Below are positions 37,625 through 40,409 of a stretch of 40,409 nt of DNA, piece by piece. Below the pieces are notes generated by a model. That model searched no databases and had not been told where the DNA came from. It was given only the letters and a program-made list of their open reading frames with translations. A program made the position numbers and the translations under genes. Within the stretch, counting starts at the first letter, position 1; the number at the start of each line of letters is the position of its first letter. Location: positions 1 through 40,409 of the forward strand of contig JAHFTB010000022.1 of assembly GCA_023269545.1 (NCBI GenBank), read 5' to 3'. The stretch comes from Verrucomicrobiota bacterium (lineage in GTDB: Bacteria; Verrucomicrobiota; Verrucomicrobiia; Chthoniobacterales; Xiphinematobacteraceae).

Positions 37625-40380
37625 TGGACGTTGAGGGTAGTCACCCGCAAATCCCAACATCCTTTATCACCAATAGCGGCACTGCTATTCCCCTAGCTAA
37701 CGTTCTTGAAATCCTGGGGACGACAGTCGCAGCGCATAGCATTCCTCTTCGGACAACTGGATCGGGCAATACAGTCACTATAGAGGCACAATATGCTTCA
37801 GCGGCCGCATCATCGGTTGGAACTAATGCTGGCTTTGCCTCTTTTATCTCGACCCAGTTCAACGTTGATGCCAATGGATTTGTTTCTTTAAACGGGTCAG
37901 TCGTTGCCCAGACAATCACTGGGAACACAGGAGGAGCTCTTTCACCCACGGCCGGTAACTGGAACATATTAGGAACCTCAACTGCGGCAGGTGCTATACC
38001 GGTACAGACTTCTGGTAGTGGTAGCACTTTAACGGTGCAGGTTCAGAAATCCCAGGCAATAGCTTCCACAAACGCAACCAATGTGGGATTAGCAGCCTTT
38101 AATAGCGCTTTCTTCACGGTAGACGCCAATGGATTTGTCTCCATCAATGGTGCTGCTATCGGAGAGACCATCACAGGCAACGTAGGTGGAGCTCTATCTC
38201 CGACCGCTGGCAACTGGAACATTCTTGGCACGTCAACGGCAGCCGGAACCACGCCAGTGCAGACATCGGGTACAGGAAGCACGCTTACTGTACAAGTCCA
38301 AAAAGCACAAGCAATCGCTTCCACTAATGCGACCAATGTAGGGCTTGCGGCTTTCGATTCGGCTGCTTTTGATGTAGATGCTAACGGTTTTGTGCAACTT
38401 AATGGCGGCGGGATAGCTGCGACGGCCTTTGATGTACAGGCTAACACAGCTCCTGGAACTGATCCAGTTGTGCCAACTGCTGCGGGAGTTGTCACAGTCA
38501 ATGGAGCTGCTGTTGCCAACCATTCTGTGGTCTTAGAGACAAGATCTAGGGCTGCTAATGCATATAATTTGGAAGTCCAATATGCAACTTCGGCTGCCGC
38601 TACAGATGCCACAAAGTCAGGGGTTGCCCATTTTGATTCAGCAAGGTTTTCAGTTGATGCCAATGGATTCGTATCACTTAGCGGTACTGGAGCTTTACAG
38701 ACCCTTTCCGATGATGTTGGAACAACCATTACGCCTGCTGCTGGAAATATCCAGCTTGTCGGCCATGTTGTTGAGCAAGGAGCGACCAAATTCTCTACAG
38801 TTGTCGCTGGCACAAATTTAGCCAATATCAACCCTATGTCCTCATCAAGATGGATTGTGGACCCTCTTGGATTCAACGGAACACACACAACAATCACTAG
38901 CGCTATCACCTCAGCAACCTCCGGTGATACCATCTTCATCTTGCCAGGAACTTATACAGAAAATCCGACATTGAAAGCGGGGGTAAATTTAACTGCATAT
39001 CAAGGTGATGGTTATAACGGACATGTGATAATTAATGGAAAATGTACCATGACAACAGCGGGTACTGTCGTAATTTCTGGGATAGAACTTCAGACAAATT
39101 CAGACTTTTTTCTCGCTGTCACAGGAAGCGCAGCTTCCATAGTTTATCTAGTCAACTGCGTAATGAATGCATTAAATAACACAGGAATATCCCATACATC
39201 ATCGTCGTCATCTTCTATTCTTATATTCATCGATTGCCAAGGTTCAATAGGAACGACAGGAATCACCCTGTTCGTTTCAACTAGTGCTGGCAGTATGAGC
39301 TTTCAAAATTGCATTCTCGGAAATGGTGGAGGATCGACAACACCATCATCCGTATCGACGGGCTCGATCTCTTTTTTCGAAGGATTAGTCGGATTCCCTT
39401 GCTCAACTTCGAGCGTAGGGGTGATTAACACTGATCACGCATCATTCAATACCGGAAATGCCACATGCCTGACCACGGCTGGCACTGGAGGTGGGACCCT
39501 TCAATTTACTGAATTCCAAAGTGGAACAGCCTCGGCTCTATCTATAGGATCTGGAACAAGCGTCAATCTTTTTACGTGTAATATTAATTCACAAAACACA
39601 AATGCAATCACTGGCGCTGGAACAATAAATTATTCAGATGTTAGCTACTGTGGAAATTCCACAACAATAAATACCACCACTCAATCAATCAAACCGAGTT
39701 CTTGTTTTCAAACTATCGTCCGACAAGTTTTTACTGCAAGTGGAACATATACGCCAACGGCCGGAATGAAAAATTGCGATATTGAAGTTTTAGGTGGCGG
39801 TGGCGGTGGCGGCGGAGTAGGTGCTTCGCCAACGGTATCTTTTTCAGTTGGCGGAGGTGGTGGAGCAGGTGGATATTCCAAAAAAGCATTCACAGCAGCG
39901 ACCATTGGAGCTAGCCAATCGGTTACAATTGGTGCAGCAGGAGCAAACGGGGCTGCTGGCGGCGCGGCTGGAGGTGCTGGTGGTACAGGCGGCACAACTT
40001 CAGTCGGAGCATTAATATCTGCTACGGGAGGCATTGGAGGTGCTGCTGGGGTAGTACAAAGCGTTGCTCCTACTGGAGCGGCTGGAGGTGCTGGTGGTGT
40101 AGGATCAAGTGGAGATTTCAATGCCAATGGGGCTCCTGGCGGAATGGGATTCGGAGGAGCAATTGCTGCCTTATCATTTGCCGTGAGCGGAGTTGGAGGA
40201 TCTTCTATTTATGGGGGCGGAGGACTTGCTGTATCAACAACAACAGGAGCTGGAACTTCAGGCCTTGCAGGAACGCTTTATGGTGCTGGAGGCTCTGGCG
40301 GAGTGATGAATAATCAAAACGCTGGTCAAACAGGCGGAGCTGGGTCAGCTGGAATCGTCATCATCACGGAATATGTTTAG
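37606..40380 (+). CDS. Large tail fibre/spike with repeats, beta-helix segment and Gly-rich tip
   Basis: A 924-aa protein in three parts. Residues about 1-350 have repeats of about 85 residues, each marked by VDANGFV (starts at 87, 172, 257 and 350) and sharing GNWNILGTSTAAG...QTSG-GSTLTVQVQK. Residues about 430-700 resemble a parallel beta-helix of the pectate-lyase/spike type (GDTIFILPGTYTENPTLKAG). Residues about 725-924 are a Gly/Ala-rich tip with long GGG runs, like the receptor-binding tips of some phage adhesins. It is the likely main host-recognition protein. Its end is duplicated at the left contig edge. Confidence 0.78.
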   Translation: MSQAGIVDVEGSHPQIPTSFITNSGTAIPLANVLEILGTTVAAHSIPLRTTGSGNTVTIEAQYASAAASSVGTNAGFASFISTQFNVDANGFVSLNGSVVAQTITGNTGGALSPTAGNWNILGTSTAAGAIPVQTSGSGSTLTVQVQKSQAIASTNATNVGLAAFNSAFFTVDANGFVSINGAAIGETITGNVGGALSPTAGNWNILGTSTAAGTTPVQTSGTGSTLTVQVQKAQAIASTNATNVGLAAFDSAAFDVDANGFVQLNGGGIAATAFDVQANTAPGTDPVVPTAAGVVTVNGAAVANHSVVLETRSRAANAYNLEVQYATSAAATDATKSGVAHFDSARFSVDANGFVSLSGTGALQTLSDDVGTTITPAAGNIQLVGHVVEQGATKFSTVVAGTNLANINPMSSSRWIVDPLGFNGTHTTITSAITSATSGDTIFILPGTYTENPTLKAGVNLTAYQGDGYNGHVIINGKCTMTTAGTVVISGIELQTNSDFFLAVTGSAASIVYLVNCVMNALNNTGISHTSSSSSSILIFIDCQGSIGTTGITLFVSTSAGSMSFQNCILGNGGGSTTPSSVSTGSISFFEGLVGFPCSTSSVGVINTDHASFNTGNATCLTTAGTGGGTLQFTEFQSGTASALSIGSGTSVNLFTCNINSQNTNAITGAGTINYSDVSYCGNSTTINTTTQSIKPSSCFQTIVRQVFTASGTYTPTAGMKNCDIEVLGGGGGGGGVGASPTVSFSVGGGGGAGGYSKKAFTAATIGASQSVTIGAAGANGAAGGAAGGAGGTGGTTSVGALISATGGIGGAAGVVQSVAPTGAAGGAGGVGSSGDFNANGAPGGMGFGGAIAALSFAVSGVGGSSIYGGGGLAVSTTTGAGTSGLAGTLYGAGGSGGVMNNQNAGQTGGAGSAGIVIITEYV
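37864..38652 (+). repeat. Tandem 85-residue protein repeats within the fibre
   Basis: Repeat starts, marked by the VDAN codons, fall at 37864, 38119, 38374 and 38653, so the spacing is 255, 255 and 279 bp. The first two units are nearly identical in protein but differ at many synonymous positions. This indicates old duplications held by selection on the protein, not a recent copy or assembly artefact. Confidence 0.8.
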
Positions 40381-40409
40381 TTTACAAGGAGAAAATATGT
40401 TAAAAAACC
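40290..40409. repeat. Terminal direct repeat, right copy
   Basis: Identical to 1-120. Removing one copy gives a 40,289-bp circle in which the fibre gene and the following small gene are intact. Confidence 0.95.
40397..40409 (+). CDS. Truncated start of the small membrane protein
   Basis: ATG 40397 and the next three codons match the start of the gene at 108-245. The contig ends here; the gene is complete on the circle. Confidence 0.85.

Noticed and set aside
38043-38939. 298-codon minus-strand frame across the large fibre gene
   Set aside because: Antisense of repeat-rich fibre DNA; it repeats at the same 85-residue period as the sense protein and has no regulatory signals.
39708-40127. 139-codon Pro/Ala-rich minus-strand frame
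   Set aside because: Exact complement of the Gly-rich fibre tip; Gly codons reversed give Pro/Ala.
1-40409. CRISPR array or insertion sequence
   Set aside because: No regularly spaced short repeats outside the fibre protein repeats, and no transposase or IS-type terminal repeats were seen.

Overview
The window is the complete or nearly complete genome of a tailed double-stranded DNA phage with a podovirus-like (short-tailed) gene set. The first 120 bases are repeated exactly as the last 120, so the contig closes into a circle of 40,289 bp. The cut falls inside the end of a tail-fibre gene. Recognisable virion genes are the terminase subunits, a P22-type portal, a scaffold, an N4-gp56-type major capsid protein, a tail-nozzle protein, ejection-type proteins and repeat-rich fibres. 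No integrase, DNA polymerase, replicative helicase or endolysin was recognised.

Layout. 1-772: end of the fibre gene and four small genes, closed by a terminator hairpin. 825-2806 (minus): YqaJ-type exonuclease, RecT-type annealing protein and a Cys-rich protein. 2807-6405 (plus): HTH regulator, replication organiser, DnaC-like loader, a protein with an SSB-type tail, a RusA-like resolvase and a GroES-like protein. 6392-6794 (minus): two small genes. 6942-9267: terminase small subunit, a basic protein and terminase large subunit. 9268-17195: about 8 kb of mostly small, tightly coupled accessory genes placed between terminase and portal. These include a two-TM protein with a U-box-like domain, an exported beta-barrel protein followed by a T9 frameshift, a possible primase-fold protein, a Lar-like zinc ribbon and several tiny membrane or zinc proteins. 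17268-22020: portal, a tRNA-like structure, a ParA + ribbon-helix-helix pair with AT-rich palindromes, and two minus-strand genes. 22105-34134: scaffold, capsid, tail and ejection genes. 34159-35233 (minus): membrane/coiled-coil cassette, including a mini-prohibitin, and an excisionase-like HTH. 35385-40380: fibre genes.

How it may work. Replication probably recruits the host replisome through the organiser/loader pair, with a RecT/YqaJ pair and RusA handling recombination and branched DNA. ParA plus an RHH protein, and the absence of an integrase, suggest that the phage may persist as a circular plasmid (inference). The U-box is a eukaryote-type ubiquitin-ligase fold known from bacterial effectors. 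With the outer-membrane-type beta-barrel, it suggests a Gram-negative host that lives inside eukaryotic cells, for example an amoeba-associated Chlamydiota or Legionellales bacterium. No host marker gene is present, so this remains an inference.
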